Both the position numbers and the translations under genes were made by a program. A stretch of DNA of 64,000 nt from Bacteroidales bacterium (lineage in GTDB: Bacteria; Bacteroidota; Bacteroidia; Bacteroidales; UBA932), in contig JAKSJM010000009.1 of NCBI GenBank assembly GCA_024398075.1, positions 1 through 64,000 on the forward strand, in the 5' to 3' direction. The notes under the pieces were generated by a model. That model had not been told where the DNA came from, ran no database searches, and was given only the letters and a program-made list of their open reading frames with translations. Every line of letters starts with the position of its first letter. Position 1 is the stretch's first letter. Below, piece by piece: positions 1-7,330 of the stretch.

Positions 1-10
1 TACTAAAAAG

Positions 11-60
11 AAAAAGTGGCTCACAGATACCTGTAAGCCACTTTCTTGCGGAGAGGGAGG
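11..60. repeat. left attachment-site copy (50-bp direct repeat)
   Basis: Identical over all 50 bases to 9176-9225, and different on both sides of that stretch. It holds the tRNA-Ser terminator hairpin and 12 nt of the tRNA 3' end, but no tRNA body follows. It is therefore the displaced original tRNA end, the usual result of integration into a tRNA gene. Confidence 0.92.
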
Positions 61-245
61 TTTTAACACAGGTCTTCTCACCCTATTTCTCAGTTCTTCT
101 CAATCCTTATTACAAGTGTGTAGGATGATGATTTTGTGCTAGATAGGCTTCTCAGGAGTGCATCCTGCACTTGGCATTTGTTAGCCTTATTTCCTCATCT
201 TCTCATTTTGGTGCAATGAAATTGGGCTTTTGTTGCACCATGGTT
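61..245. promoter_or_regulatory. left-end non-coding stretch with candidate integrase arm sites
   Basis: No gene is seen here. The hexamer TTCTCA occurs five times on the + strand (75-80, 87-92, 97-102, 149-154, 200-205), with spacings of 12, 10, 52 and 51 bp, mostly near whole helical turns. GGTGCAA lies at 210-216 and its inverse GTTGCACC at 232-239; the same GGTGCAAC word occurs twice at the other end of the element. Repeated short words flanking a core att site are the layout expected of arm-type binding sites for tyrosine integrases. Function is inferred. Confidence 0.4.
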
Positions 246-1259
246 TTATCCCTTGAAGACATATTGTCTGTGGTAGTCAAGGTAGAACTCTCTTTTTTCA
301 TCCATAGGGAGCGTCTGGAAAAATCTGCCATCCTGTAATCCCATCCTCTCTTGGTTCTTTGGTGACAGCCAGTTTGATACATACATCTTTCGGTCATTAC
401 CGAATGTAATCAGTCCTCTGTCAAATAGTTTGTCATATAGAGGGGAAAGCATATATCCATTTTTTGGGTCTATCTTCTCTTCGTCAGTTGAGACAGCCCA
501 AGGCTTAATGTGGCTTGCTATCAGCAGTCTTTCATCATTTATCATAGTGATAGGACAGAATGGACATTCTTCAAGTAGCCCATCTCTATATTTGCCTTGG
601 CCAACCCTGGCATTTGAAATCTCTTTGGACCTGTGCTCAGAAAGAGGTCCTTTCTCTCCATAGGTGGTGACGGGGTCTTCCATCAGGAGTCCGGCTTTCT
701 TTTTGCCGTAAGTGTTTACCAATGCAAGCGACTTGTCTTCGATGGCATCATAGTCAACAAATAGTTTCCAGTAGAACATATCTTGTCCGTCTCTGCCACA
801 AACCTTTAGAGCGCGAATGTAACTTACATTAGGGAGGGATATTTCGCGCAGGATATTGAATCCAGTATCTTCGGAGTTGACATATCCTCTTGCTCCTGCA
901 ATTTGGTCCTGGTCATATATCTCAAATGGGATAATGTCATCCAATGTGGATATTTTGGCCATCCTCTTGTCCCACATATCTGCAAGGGTGTCTTTACCCA
1001 CATAGTCTTGTGTGGGGCTAACATACTCTGGGCGTATGGCTTGCATATATGTTAGTAGGTCGGATTTTAAAATGAAGCAGGGAGCAACAAAGCCCTCTTC
1101 TCCATAGAATCCCCTCATCTGCTCCTTGGAACCAATATAGAGTTTGCCTTCTCCATGTCCGCCACCGATCTTATTCTTGCCCTTTACCCAGCAATCAGGC
1201 ACGAACATATCTCTGTCAAAAGGTTCCTTGACAATATACCTCTCTCCTAATATGTCCAT
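246..1259 (-). CDS. HNH restriction endonuclease (R-M partner)
   Basis: A 337-aa protein whose C-terminal third is an HNH nuclease. It has a CxxC pair (C232, C235), then ASHIKPW (249-255), D264 and NG, and LYDKLFDRGLITF (274-286), the signature of the HNH_2 group found in type II restriction enzymes. The preceding R-G-Q-x-K-Y-R (about 218-225) is also typical of that group. The N-terminal ~200 aa have no motif I recognise and may give DNA specificity. The gene starts 1 nt after the methyltransferase stop, so the two are probably translationally coupled. Predicted role: cleavage of DNA lacking the partner's methylation. The recognition site cannot be read from sequence. Confidence 0.82.
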   Translation of the reverse strand: MDILGERYIVKEPFDRDMFVPDCWVKGKNKIGGGHGEGKLYIGSKEQMRGFYGEEGFVAPCFILKSDLLTYMQAIRPEYVSPTQDYVGKDTLADMWDKRMAKISTLDDIIPFEIYDQDQIAGARGYVNSEDTGFNILREISLPNVSYIRALKVCGRDGQDMFYWKLFVDYDAIEDKSLALVNTYGKKKAGLLMEDPVTTYGEKGPLSEHRSKEISNARVGQGKYRDGLLEECPFCPITMINDERLLIASHIKPWAVSTDEEKIDPKNGYMLSPLYDKLFDRGLITFGNDRKMYVSNWLSPKNQERMGLQDGRFFQTLPMDEKREFYLDYHRQYVFKG

Positions 1260-1260
1260 G

Positions 1261-2559
1261 TTACTTGCCGTATTTGGTGATGTCCATTTGTTTCAATAGA
1301 GCAATCAAGACGTCAACTACGATACTGTTTCCAGCCTCTTGATACATGGATGTGTCAGAGACAACAATCTTGAAGTCATCCTTGAAACCCATAAGTCTCA
1401 GGCACTCGCGAGGTGTGAGTTTTCTTATTCTTCCCTTGAATGTGATGTAGTTATCTACACCTGCTCTGTGCATTTTATGCATAGAGTGCAAGAGTGGTCG
1501 CGCCACATCAAGGTCTGTCTCTGTAGAGGTTTTGAAATTCTTTGTGCCACTGGAGAGAACATACTTTGCGACCTTCTCAGAGAGATAATACTTCTCCTCT
1601 ACATCCTTCACATTAAAGATGAATTCATCAAAAGCCTCATCCGTAGGCTCGCCTTCTGCGACAGGGTGAAATACGAAGTCTCCATGCCAGTTAAACTGCT
1701 GGTTGCGTTTCTCGCAAAGAGCAACCTCGCCATTTATTTGGGTGTAACATTTCTCCCTGTTTTTGTGGCTAGTAACGAACTTGATGCCCTTCTCTTTCAG
1801 GAAGTATTTAGTGTCTATGTAATCCTCCAGGAAATCATACATTCTGTATTCCAGTTCCACTGGGGCTGGGAATGCAAATTTTGTAGGCTTCCTGAAGCCT
1901 ATACAGAAAAGCCTTTCTCTATGCTGTGGTATGCCGTAATCCTTGCTATTGAGGACTCTGTAATGGAGGTCATATCCAAGGTCATGAAAGATGTCTTGCA
2001 TAACCTGCCAAGTGCGTCCTCCGTCATGGTTGGTCAGTCCCTTGACATTTTCAAAAATGAACACTTTGGGTTCAGTTTCCTTTATGACTCTAGCAAATTC
2101 ATAGAAGAGGGTTCCTCTAGCATCTTCAAAGCCAAGCCTACGGCCAACCATTGAGAATGCTTGGCATGGTGCCCCACCAACAATGATGTCAACTTTACCT
2201 TTGTATTTTGATGCATCAAATTCCCTGGCATCAGTAAACCAGTCCTCTTCTTTTATGTCGTAGTTGGCAAAGTAACTCTTCTTGCAGTTTGCATCAATAT
2301 CACCAGCGAAGGCGATCTGAAAGTTTAATTTCAGTCTGTGGAAGGCCTGCTCTATCGCACCAATGCCACTAAACATTGTGCCTAGACGGATTACCCTTTC
2401 AGGGTGGGAGAACTCTAACTCTCGCCAAGATTTCCCTGTGGAGAGAGGTGAGTAAGACCTATCTACAGAATCAATCTTAGATGCTCTGTCTTTTACAATC
2501 TCTTTGACTGCATCTATCCTTTCAGTGCTCTCACTAATATCTTTCTTTACTGTTGCCAT
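1261..2559 (-). CDS. DNA (cytosine-5) methyltransferase
   Basis: A 432-aa C5-cytosine methyltransferase with all main motifs in order: I (FSGIGAIEQAF, 63-73), IV (GGAPCQAFS, 128-136, catalytic C132), VI (ENVKGL, 170-175), VIII (QHRERLFCIGFR, 212-223), a target-recognition region of about 150 aa, IX (TPRECLRLMGF) and X (QEAGNSIVV). It transfers a methyl group from SAM to C5 of cytosine within the recognition site and protects it from the endonuclease encoded next. An N-terminal extension of ~55 charged residues precedes motif I. The complete motif set argues for an active enzyme. It is cargo of the element; unlike the core genes, its DNA has ordinary CpG content. Confidence 0.95.
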   Translation of the reverse strand: MATVKKDISESTERIDAVKEIVKDRASKIDSVDRSYSPLSTGKSWRELEFSHPERVIRLGTMFSGIGAIEQAFHRLKLNFQIAFAGDIDANCKKSYFANYDIKEEDWFTDAREFDASKYKGKVDIIVGGAPCQAFSMVGRRLGFEDARGTLFYEFARVIKETEPKVFIFENVKGLTNHDGGRTWQVMQDIFHDLGYDLHYRVLNSKDYGIPQHRERLFCIGFRKPTKFAFPAPVELEYRMYDFLEDYIDTKYFLKEKGIKFVTSHKNREKCYTQINGEVALCEKRNQQFNWHGDFVFHPVAEGEPTDEAFDEFIFNVKDVEEKYYLSEKVAKYVLSSGTKNFKTSTETDLDVARPLLHSMHKMHRAGVDNYITFKGRIRKLTPRECLRLMGFKDDFKIVVSDTSMYQEAGNSIVVDVLIALLKQMDITKYGK

Positions 2560-2662
2560 GCTTGTGTCTCGTGGGAATAATTGTCTAAGTTACGGACTTT
2601 TTTTCAAATACATGGTGAAGATGGGCTTTGTTTTTGAACGCGAACTCATTTTTCGTATAACA

Positions 2663-2692
2663 ACAGAGCGAATGCGCAGCAATCCGCTCTGT
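2663..2692. other. inverted repeat between the 160-aa gene and the methyltransferase
   Basis: Perfect 8-bp arms (ACAGAGCG / CGCTCTGT) with a 14-nt loop lie just downstream of the stop of the 160-aa gene and upstream of the methyltransferase. No strong T-run follows on the leftward strand, so it could be an attenuator or an operator limiting methyltransferase expression rather than a full terminator. Confidence 0.4.
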
Positions 2693-2698
2693 TTCTGC

Positions 2699-3181
2699 TT
2701 ACTTCTTTCTAGTCTCTTGAACGATTCTTGTCATCACTTCCTTGGCGATCTTATTGCAAAAGATGGATTTCGCTGCCCTGTCTGAATTGGCTCTTTTCGC
2801 TCTTATCTTGCTCTCATCAACGAATGTTTGATTCTCAAGATAGTCCATTGCTAAAGAGTAGATGAAGGCCTCCACAAAGGATGTCTCGTCCTTGATTGCG
2901 GTTTTGCGGCTAATCATCTTCAGAACATCATCATACTTCAATGAACCTGCCTCTTGCTCTATCTTGTTGAGGCAGGCATCCAAGCAAGTATCGTGGAACT
3001 TTTGGCTTAATATTGCTGCCTTCTGTTCGAGGATAATACAGAACTTGTCATAGTCAATGATGTTGCTCTTTTGCTTGCTCTCTAAAGGCGGGGTTCCATA
3101 GTGTCGCTTGTCTTGTCCGGTCTCTTCTTGCATTAAGAATTCCTGGAAGGAGGTTAATACTCTCAAATTGTTTTTGCCCAT
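2699..3181 (-). CDS. unknown 160-aa protein upstream of the R-M genes
   Basis: A charged, predicted mostly helical 160-aa protein with no signal peptide, membrane segment or motif I recognise. It is the first of three leftward genes ending in the methyltransferase and the HNH nuclease, separated from the methyltransferase by ~140 nt that contain an inverted repeat. A controller or accessory specificity protein of the R-M unit is possible from position alone, but no helix-turn-helix is obvious and the protein is longer than usual C (controller) proteins. Function unknown; the gene call rests on position, length and a good ATG start. Confidence 0.7.
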   Translation of the reverse strand: MGKNNLRVLTSFQEFLMQEETGQDKRHYGTPPLESKQKSNIIDYDKFCIILEQKAAILSQKFHDTCLDACLNKIEQEAGSLKYDDVLKMISRKTAIKDETSFVEAFIYSLAMDYLENQTFVDESKIRAKRANSDRAAKSIFCNKIAKEVMTRIVQETRKK

Positions 3182-3220
3182 TTTAGTGTTATTCCATATA
3201 TTCGTATTTATGCCAACGAA

Positions 3221-3258
3221 GATGAGACAGCCCTTGCGGACTGCCTCATCGTTTTTTT
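3221..3258 (+). terminator. hairpin with T-run, + direction
   Basis: GATGAGACAG pairs with CTGCCTCATC (one mismatch) and is followed by seven T on the + strand (3252-3258). It is oriented for rightward transcription although its neighbours run leftward, so it could stop antisense transcription entering the replication operon from the R-M side. Confidence 0.5.
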
Positions 3259-3333
3259 AATAGGTATGGAATAGTATGCTGCAAAAACAGCCTTGTGGTG
3301 TCTTGTATCAGCGATATTTATTATATGGGAATG

Positions 3334-3357
3334 CCTAGACCCCCTAGGGGGTCCAGG
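3334..3357. other. 24-bp GC-rich palindrome
   Basis: A perfect 16-bp palindrome (GACCCCCTAGGGGGTC, 3338-3353), extended to 24 bp with one mismatched pair. It lies in the intergenic gap just beyond the 3' end of the SSB-tail gene, at the left edge of the CpG-poor block. No T-run follows. Candidate terminator stem, protein-binding site or replication-associated site; not resolved. Confidence 0.5.
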
Positions 3358-3389
3358 TTATTTAAAGTATCAAATCTGGATGTCATAAA

Positions 3390-3887
3390 TCAGAAGGGCA
3401 AGTCATCATAGACATGGTCAGGGGCTGCTGGAATAGGGGCTGCTGGAATAGGGGCTGGAACAGGTGCTGGCATGGAGTCCAACCTTTTGAAGAAGTCATT
3501 AGAGATGATGAAATAGTCTGGCTCTGTATAGATAAATTCCCTGAAATTCACCCAGTCTAAATCCCTATGGAAATGTGTCAGTGAGAATCCTAGTATATCC
3601 ATGCATCTTTGCCCCATCCTTCTGTGCCAGGCATCATATATTTTGTGGGTTTTCCCAGTTTTTTTGTTCACCCAATGATTATCTTTCATTTTGAATAACC
3701 TCAGTCCATTATAATAACAGTGGCATCCAACTAAATACTTAGTATAGTCATTAAAGTCCTCCATGCTTTCCTTGCCATTAAAAGCAGGTGTTATCAGCCC
3801 ATACACAGGCATAAATGATTCACTTAATTTTCCATCACCAATAGGGAGGAAAAGTGGTCTTGAAAATCTTGTTATTGCAAATTCCAT
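3390..3887 (-). CDS. small protein with SSB-like C-terminal tip
   Basis: A 165-aa protein: a ~135-aa N-terminal domain I do not recognise, then a Pro/Ala linker with AAPIP repeats (about 138-156, encoded by a 15-bp tandem repeat), then an acidic tail ending DDLPF (161-165). That ending matches the C-terminal tip by which bacterial SSB proteins dock partners such as exonuclease I, PriA, RecQ and DNA polymerase III chi. The ordering domain-linker-acidic tip is that of SSB, although the N-terminal domain is not an obvious OB fold. It is the last gene of the leftward polymerase operon, so a role in coating element DNA or recruiting host replication proteins is likely. The gene contains no CpG. 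Confidence 0.75.
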   Translation of the reverse strand: MEFAITRFSRPLFLPIGDGKLSESFMPVYGLITPAFNGKESMEDFNDYTKYLVGCHCYYNGLRLFKMKDNHWVNKKTGKTHKIYDAWHRRMGQRCMDILGFSLTHFHRDLDWVNFREFIYTEPDYFIISNDFFKRLDSMPAPVPAPIPAAPIPAAPDHVYDDLPF

Positions 3888-3919
3888 AACTTATTAAATT
3901 TTAATTGTTTATATAGTAT

Positions 3920-5359
3920 TTATAGTGTTTCAATATTGATTCTCATGTTTAGTCCATACATATCTCTACCAACCTGAAGCATCACCTCCTTAACTGTTGC
4001 TGAATCACTCATTTTGCAGGAGATACAGTCATGTATGTTGTAGCATAGAATCCTTTTGGGCAAATGCGCCAAGCATCTTTGGATATAGGCAACCTCCTCC
4101 TTCACCAGTTCCTTGGACAAATCACTTCTCATCTTTCCCTTCTTGCCTTTGACAGGATGATTCTTATAGTGCTGTATGTATGCATATATTTCTTTGTCAT
4201 TCTTCTTCAAGTAGGCATCCAACCTTGTGGAGAATAGCCCAACCCCATATTTGAACCACCTCTTGTCATGAGGCTTGTTGTAAGAGTATATGTAGGCCAT
4301 CACCATCTTTTTTATGGTAGCCTTGTTGCCATCCATCCCAGTTATACCTTTAACCCAGTCATAGAAATCTCCAGCCAGGCAATGTTCCAGCCAATGCGAG
4401 CATATTCCTTTTTCCTTCAGTATCCTTGCCCCTAGGAAATAAGGCTGTGCAGAGCCAACATCCACTTCTGCCACCATCTCTCCATCAAGTCTCAAATACT
4501 TCAGTCTGAATGTAGAATTCATACCAGTAGGCATGGTGTAGAACCTACCCCCATAGTCATCCACAGTGCAGGAGCCAATAATCCCATCCCTTAGGTTGCT
4601 ATAGGCAACAGATAGGTTGTATGCATTGATAGCCTCCTTATAGTCTCCCTTGGGTAATTCATATATGTTGCATCCAGCATATTTCATCAGGATAGCCTTT
4701 GCATGATCATCTGCCTCATCAATCATAGTGAGAGAAGAGATAGACTTCATCTGGTGGGCTGACTGCCATAGAGGATATGCCTCCCAGGTGGTATCCTCAA
4801 TCTCAAATTCAACCACCAGGTTCCTCCTAGGAGACCACCCTTTGAAATCATATAGGTCTCCTGCCAGGAATTCTGCCACAGTGCTTTCCCATCCCATCAC
4901 CTTCAGTAGATTCACTTGATAGATTCTGCCATGCCCAGCAATCTTTCCTAGTCCAGGGTCCCTCTTTCTAGAGTTGCAATAGTCTTCACTCAGACCTGTA
5001 AAATAACCCATCATCCCAAGAGTCAGGAGAACCTTGTGAGGAAATTCATAGGAATTCATTCCTTTCTTTGGATAGGCCTTAAGGAGGGCCTCATAGTTCC
5101 AACTGCCCAAGGAAGGGCCAGTAAGAACCTTGTTTCCAATCAAATAGAACCATAGCCTAAACCTTTCAATAGAAGAAGGCCTTGGGCATACCACCAGTTT
5201 CTCAAGAGTAATCTTATCTTTTCCAGAGAACAGCCATTGATAATTCTCATATAAAGCCATCCTCTCCATTAGAGATAGTCCTCTCAATCCATCTAGCATC
5301 TTCAAACATCTCTCATACCCTTGATATATAACTTCACTTGTCTTAATCTTATAATACAT
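3920..5359 (-). CDS. TV-Pol / T7-RNAP-like single-subunit polymerase
   Basis: A 479-aa protein from the ATG at 5359 (an in-frame TTG at 5398 would add 13 aa). Numbering from that TTG, the C-terminal half carries, in order: DYGGRFY (281-287), like the DxxGRxY element of T7-type RNA polymerases; motif A EVDVGSAQP (311-319, candidate metal ligand D313); motif B with K363/K364 and Y369/Y371; and motif C NIHDC (454-458, D457). These are the palm-domain landmarks shared by family-A DNA polymerases, phage RNA polymerases and the transposon/virus 'TV-Pol' group. The polymerase stands alone, without the helicase or 3'-5' exonuclease often fused to relatives. Predicted role: priming and/or copying the excised element. 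DNA or RNA preference cannot be told from sequence. Confidence 0.72.
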   Translation of the reverse strand: MYYKIKTSEVIYQGYERCLKMLDGLRGLSLMERMALYENYQWLFSGKDKITLEKLVVCPRPSSIERFRLWFYLIGNKVLTGPSLGSWNYEALLKAYPKKGMNSYEFPHKVLLTLGMMGYFTGLSEDYCNSRKRDPGLGKIAGHGRIYQVNLLKVMGWESTVAEFLAGDLYDFKGWSPRRNLVVEFEIEDTTWEAYPLWQSAHQMKSISSLTMIDEADDHAKAILMKYAGCNIYELPKGDYKEAINAYNLSVAYSNLRDGIIGSCTVDDYGGRFYTMPTGMNSTFRLKYLRLDGEMVAEVDVGSAQPYFLGARILKEKGICSHWLEHCLAGDFYDWVKGITGMDGNKATIKKMVMAYIYSYNKPHDKRWFKYGVGLFSTRLDAYLKKNDKEIYAYIQHYKNHPVKGKKGKMRSDLSKELVKEEVAYIQRCLAHLPKRILCYNIHDCISCKMSDSATVKEVMLQVGRDMYGLNMRINIETL

Positions 5360-5382
5360 CTTGTTAGCCTTACAGCAAGTAG

Positions 5383-5406
5383 GAGGCTCCTCTTGCAAGG
5401 AGCCTC
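5383..5406. promoter_or_regulatory. inverted repeat just upstream of the polymerase start
   Basis: Perfect 8-bp arms GAGGCTCC (5383-5390) and GGAGCCTC (5399-5406), about 24 nt upstream of the polymerase ATG on the leftward transcript. The arms would sequester the leader near the start region and overlap the alternative TTG start at 5398. Candidate translational control hairpin or attenuator. Confidence 0.4.
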
Positions 5407-5505
5407 ACCTTATGCTCCATAATATCTTCAATCCTCACTACCATTTCTTTCTTCCCTCATAGAGAGGCTGGTAGGTGGTCCTCCATATTCCACAGAAATC
5501 TCAGT

Positions 5506-5898
5506 TTAGTCCAAAGTGCTCAAATAATAATGCAGGTCATCATCCTTAAGGGTGTCCATAGCATAGCCATCAGCCTTCTTCCAGAGGGCATCATATGTCC
5601 TGCCAATGTTGTCATCATACCCATACCATTCCCAAATTTTCAGGTTCAGAACAAGAACCAGTTCAGTGATGGCCTTCACATCCATTTTGCTCTTGTCAAA
5701 CACCTCATCAAAAGAGAAGAGGATGCCATCAATACCATTAATAGTCTCCATAATTGAGAACATCTCCCAATAGCATTTTATAAACTTATAGTTTATCTTT
5801 TTCTCCAGAACCTTCCTGTCCTTAGAAAACTTTCTTGCTGCATTTGTAATAAAATCTTCTGTATATTCCATTTCTAGAATGTTTAATTGCTCCCTCAT
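5506..5898 (-). CDS. unknown 130-aa protein, first gene of polymerase operon
   Basis: An acidic, helix-rich 130-aa protein with aromatic-rich stretches (KIWEWYGYDD near residue 90). No domain recognised, no signal peptide or membrane segment. It is the promoter-proximal gene of the leftward operon 130-aa protein / polymerase / SSB-tail protein, whose leader at 5937-5983 resembles that of the integrase operon. The CpG-free composition matches the polymerase gene, so it belongs to the element's core rather than its cargo. An initiator or regulator role is possible but unsupported. The start could also be the ATG nine codons later. Confidence 0.7.
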   Translation of the reverse strand: MREQLNILEMEYTEDFITNAARKFSKDRKVLEKKINYKFIKCYWEMFSIMETINGIDGILFSFDEVFDKSKMDVKAITELVLVLNLKIWEWYGYDDNIGRTYDALWKKADGYAMDTLKDDDLHYYLSTLD

Positions 5899-5936
5899 TC
5901 CAGGCTGAGGTTTTGCCTGACATCCTCACTCTGCCT

Positions 5937-5983
5937 GGCTCCATGGCTGCCATTTCAAGAGGTGCTACAATAGATATAACAAA
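5937..5983 (-). promoter_or_regulatory. leader of the leftward operon (copy 1 of a shared element)
   Basis: Read leftward, TTTGTTATAT (5983-5974) is followed 22 nt later by GGCAGCCATGGAGCC (5951-5937). Both words occur in the same order and near-identical spacing before the rightward HTH/integrase operon at 7331-7375. The first word covers the likely -7 region. A shared operator or RNA leader for the two core operons is inferred. Confidence 0.55.
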
Positions 5984-6071
5984 AGCGAACGCGTTTTTGC
6001 GGGAAAGTGCATATTTTTTTAAAAATTTTTTTTCGTCCGCATGCTATCGTGTTAAATCTGACACAATGTCA

Positions 6072-6079
6072 TACGTTTG
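6072..6079 (+). promoter_or_regulatory. possible -7 box before the 56-aa gene
   Basis: TACGTTTG matches the Bacteroidota -7 consensus TAnnTTTG about 90 nt before the 56-aa reading frame. No good -33 TTTG sits at 19-21 nt, so the call is weak. The rest of 5984-6164 is AT-rich with A/T runs and no gene I trust. Confidence 0.3.
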
Positions 6080-6164
6080 TAAAATATTGATAATGCGATA
6101 CTTAGGTATTGAACTCGGCACACTTTCTGAGTGTTATCATAATAACAGACTTAAATGACATTTT

Positions 6165-6335
6165 ATGATGCACGAAACAGACATTATCGCAGAAAAGAGG
6201 TATTTGGTAGCAGCCATTATTCTTGCAGGGCTTTGCTCTCATTATGAAAACAACATTCCGTCAGCCCATGTAAATGATGCGGTGAAACTTGCAGATAGCC
6301 TTATGAAGAAACTTATAGACACGAACTGTGCTTAA
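6165..6335 (+). CDS. small 56-aa protein
   Basis: A 56-aa reading frame from ATG 6165 (a second ATG follows directly) to TAA 6335. The protein is hydrophobic in the middle, with an acidic N-terminus and a helical end reading VNDAVKLADSLMKKL. That ending resembles small phage/plasmid-borne proteins of Bacteroidota and Proteobacteria that close with a conserved Ala-Asp-x-Leu helix; this is a recalled resemblance, not a search result. It lies upstream of the serine recombinase in the same direction with ~100 nt between them. Function unknown. Confidence 0.5.
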   Translation: MMHETDIIAEKRYLVAAIILAGLCSHYENNIPSAHVNDAVKLADSLMKKLIDTNCA

Positions 6336-6437
6336 TATTATCAAAGAGAAGAACACTAACGCTCGCGCCCCTCTACATCAGTGTGTATTGGGGGTATCAT
6401 CCTTTTTTTGAATACACCTTTTAATTGAATACGTCCA

Positions 6438-7088
6438 ATGACAACAAACAGATCGGCAGTCATCTTTGCGAGGACATCGTCATCAGGCTACCTTGAGAGC
6501 AGGCAGGACACCACTAGGCAGGTGGAGGACCTCCTGCACTATGCCTCTTCCAACAGCATCACCATAGCCAAGGTCTTTGAGGAGCACCTGACGGGAGGCA
6601 AAGCCAACCAGGACAGGGCTATCCTACAGGAAGCCATAGCCTATTGCATAGACAACAACACTGACCTCATACTGTCAGAGATATCCAGACTGGGCAGGAG
6701 ATGCCTTGACATCCTTGAGACCATCAAACTCTTGAGGGACCACCATATCAACTGCTATTTCCAGAAGGAGCAACTCTCCATCTTTGACAAGGCAGGCAAA
6801 GAGAACCCCTATCTTGCCATCATGTGCGCCGTCCTGGGGACAGCAGCAGAACTGGAGAGGGAAACTATCTACTATAGGCTCAAGTCAGGCAGGGAGAAGT
6901 ATATTAGGGATGGCGGCAAACTAGGCAAGCCCAAGGGCTCTGGGGTTAAGACTAGGGAAAGACTGGCAGAGGAATACAGGGCCGTCATTCGGAACCTTAA
7001 GGCTGGACAGTCCGTTCGGAACACAGCCAAGATTACGGGCGTGTCGCCCTCTACGGTCCAGAGGCTGAAGAAAGAATTTGAACTTTAA
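6438..7088 (+). CDS. serine recombinase (resolvase/invertase family)
   Basis: A 216-aa small serine recombinase. N-terminal catalytic domain: FARTSSS with candidate nucleophile S14 and R12, the SRLGR motif (83-87), and the AELERETI stretch (138-145) at the start of the long E helix. A C-terminal resolvase-type HTH (about 180-213) reads VRNTAKITGVSPSTVQRLKK. It cuts and rejoins DNA through a phosphoserine link, typically to resolve dimers or invert segments. It is the second recombinase in the element besides the tyrosine integrase; multimer resolution of a replicating circle would fit the polymerase gene. The middle of the gene is CpG-poor, its ends are not. Confidence 0.9.
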   Translation: MTTNRSAVIFARTSSSGYLESRQDTTRQVEDLLHYASSNSITIAKVFEEHLTGGKANQDRAILQEAIAYCIDNNTDLILSEISRLGRRCLDILETIKLLRDHHINCYFQKEQLSIFDKAGKENPYLAIMCAVLGTAAELERETIYYRLKSGREKYIRDGGKLGKPKGSGVKTRERLAEEYRAVIRNLKAGQSVRNTAKITGVSPSTVQRLKKEFEL

Positions 7089-7099
7089 TACCATGCGCG

Positions 7100-7252
7100 A
7101 TGGCACGGCCGAAGAAAACAAAAGAGCAGTATTTCTATGAGTATAGGGCTATACTGGAGGAACTCCGTCTAGGGACCCCTCTTCGCACGATCAGCAGGGT
7201 GTATGGAGTTGGTCTCTCAACCTGCATGCGGATAAAGAAGAAATTTCTCTAG
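7100..7252 (+). CDS. 50-aa stand-alone resolvase-type HTH protein
   Basis: A 50-aa frame, ATG 7100 to TAG 7252, 11 nt after the serine recombinase stop. After a basic start (MARPKKTKEQ) it reads YRAILEELRLGTPLRTISRVYGVG and ends in RIKKKFL. This aligns by eye with the recombinase C-terminus (YRAVIRNLKAGQSVRNTAKITGVS, ending RLKKEFEL). It is therefore a free-standing copy of the DNA-binding HTH without the catalytic domain. Such a protein could compete for or modulate the recombinase's sites. The partial identity makes a chance reading frame unlikely. No prior description known to me. Confidence 0.7.
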   Translation: MARPKKTKEQYFYEYRAILEELRLGTPLRTISRVYGVGLSTCMRIKKKFL

Positions 7253-7330
7253 AAAAAAATGAGCCTTCTGTGTTGCTCTAGGGCATATTTTGGATAAATA
7301 ATAAAAATTTCCTGATTGGACGCTACCATC

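Noticed and set aside
1339..2154. A 271-codon open frame on the + strand
   Set aside because: It is antisense to the methyltransferase, whose motifs are complete; composition explains the open frame.
5913..6158. An 81-codon frame on the + strand before the 56-aa gene
   Set aside because: It overlaps the leader of the leftward operon and AT-rich promoter DNA, and has no recognisable protein features.
6438..7088. The serine recombinase as the enzyme that integrated the element
   Set aside because: The tRNA-end target, the 50-bp direct repeats and the adjacent complete tyrosine integrase fit a tyrosine recombinase; small resolvase-type enzymes act on resolution or inversion sites.
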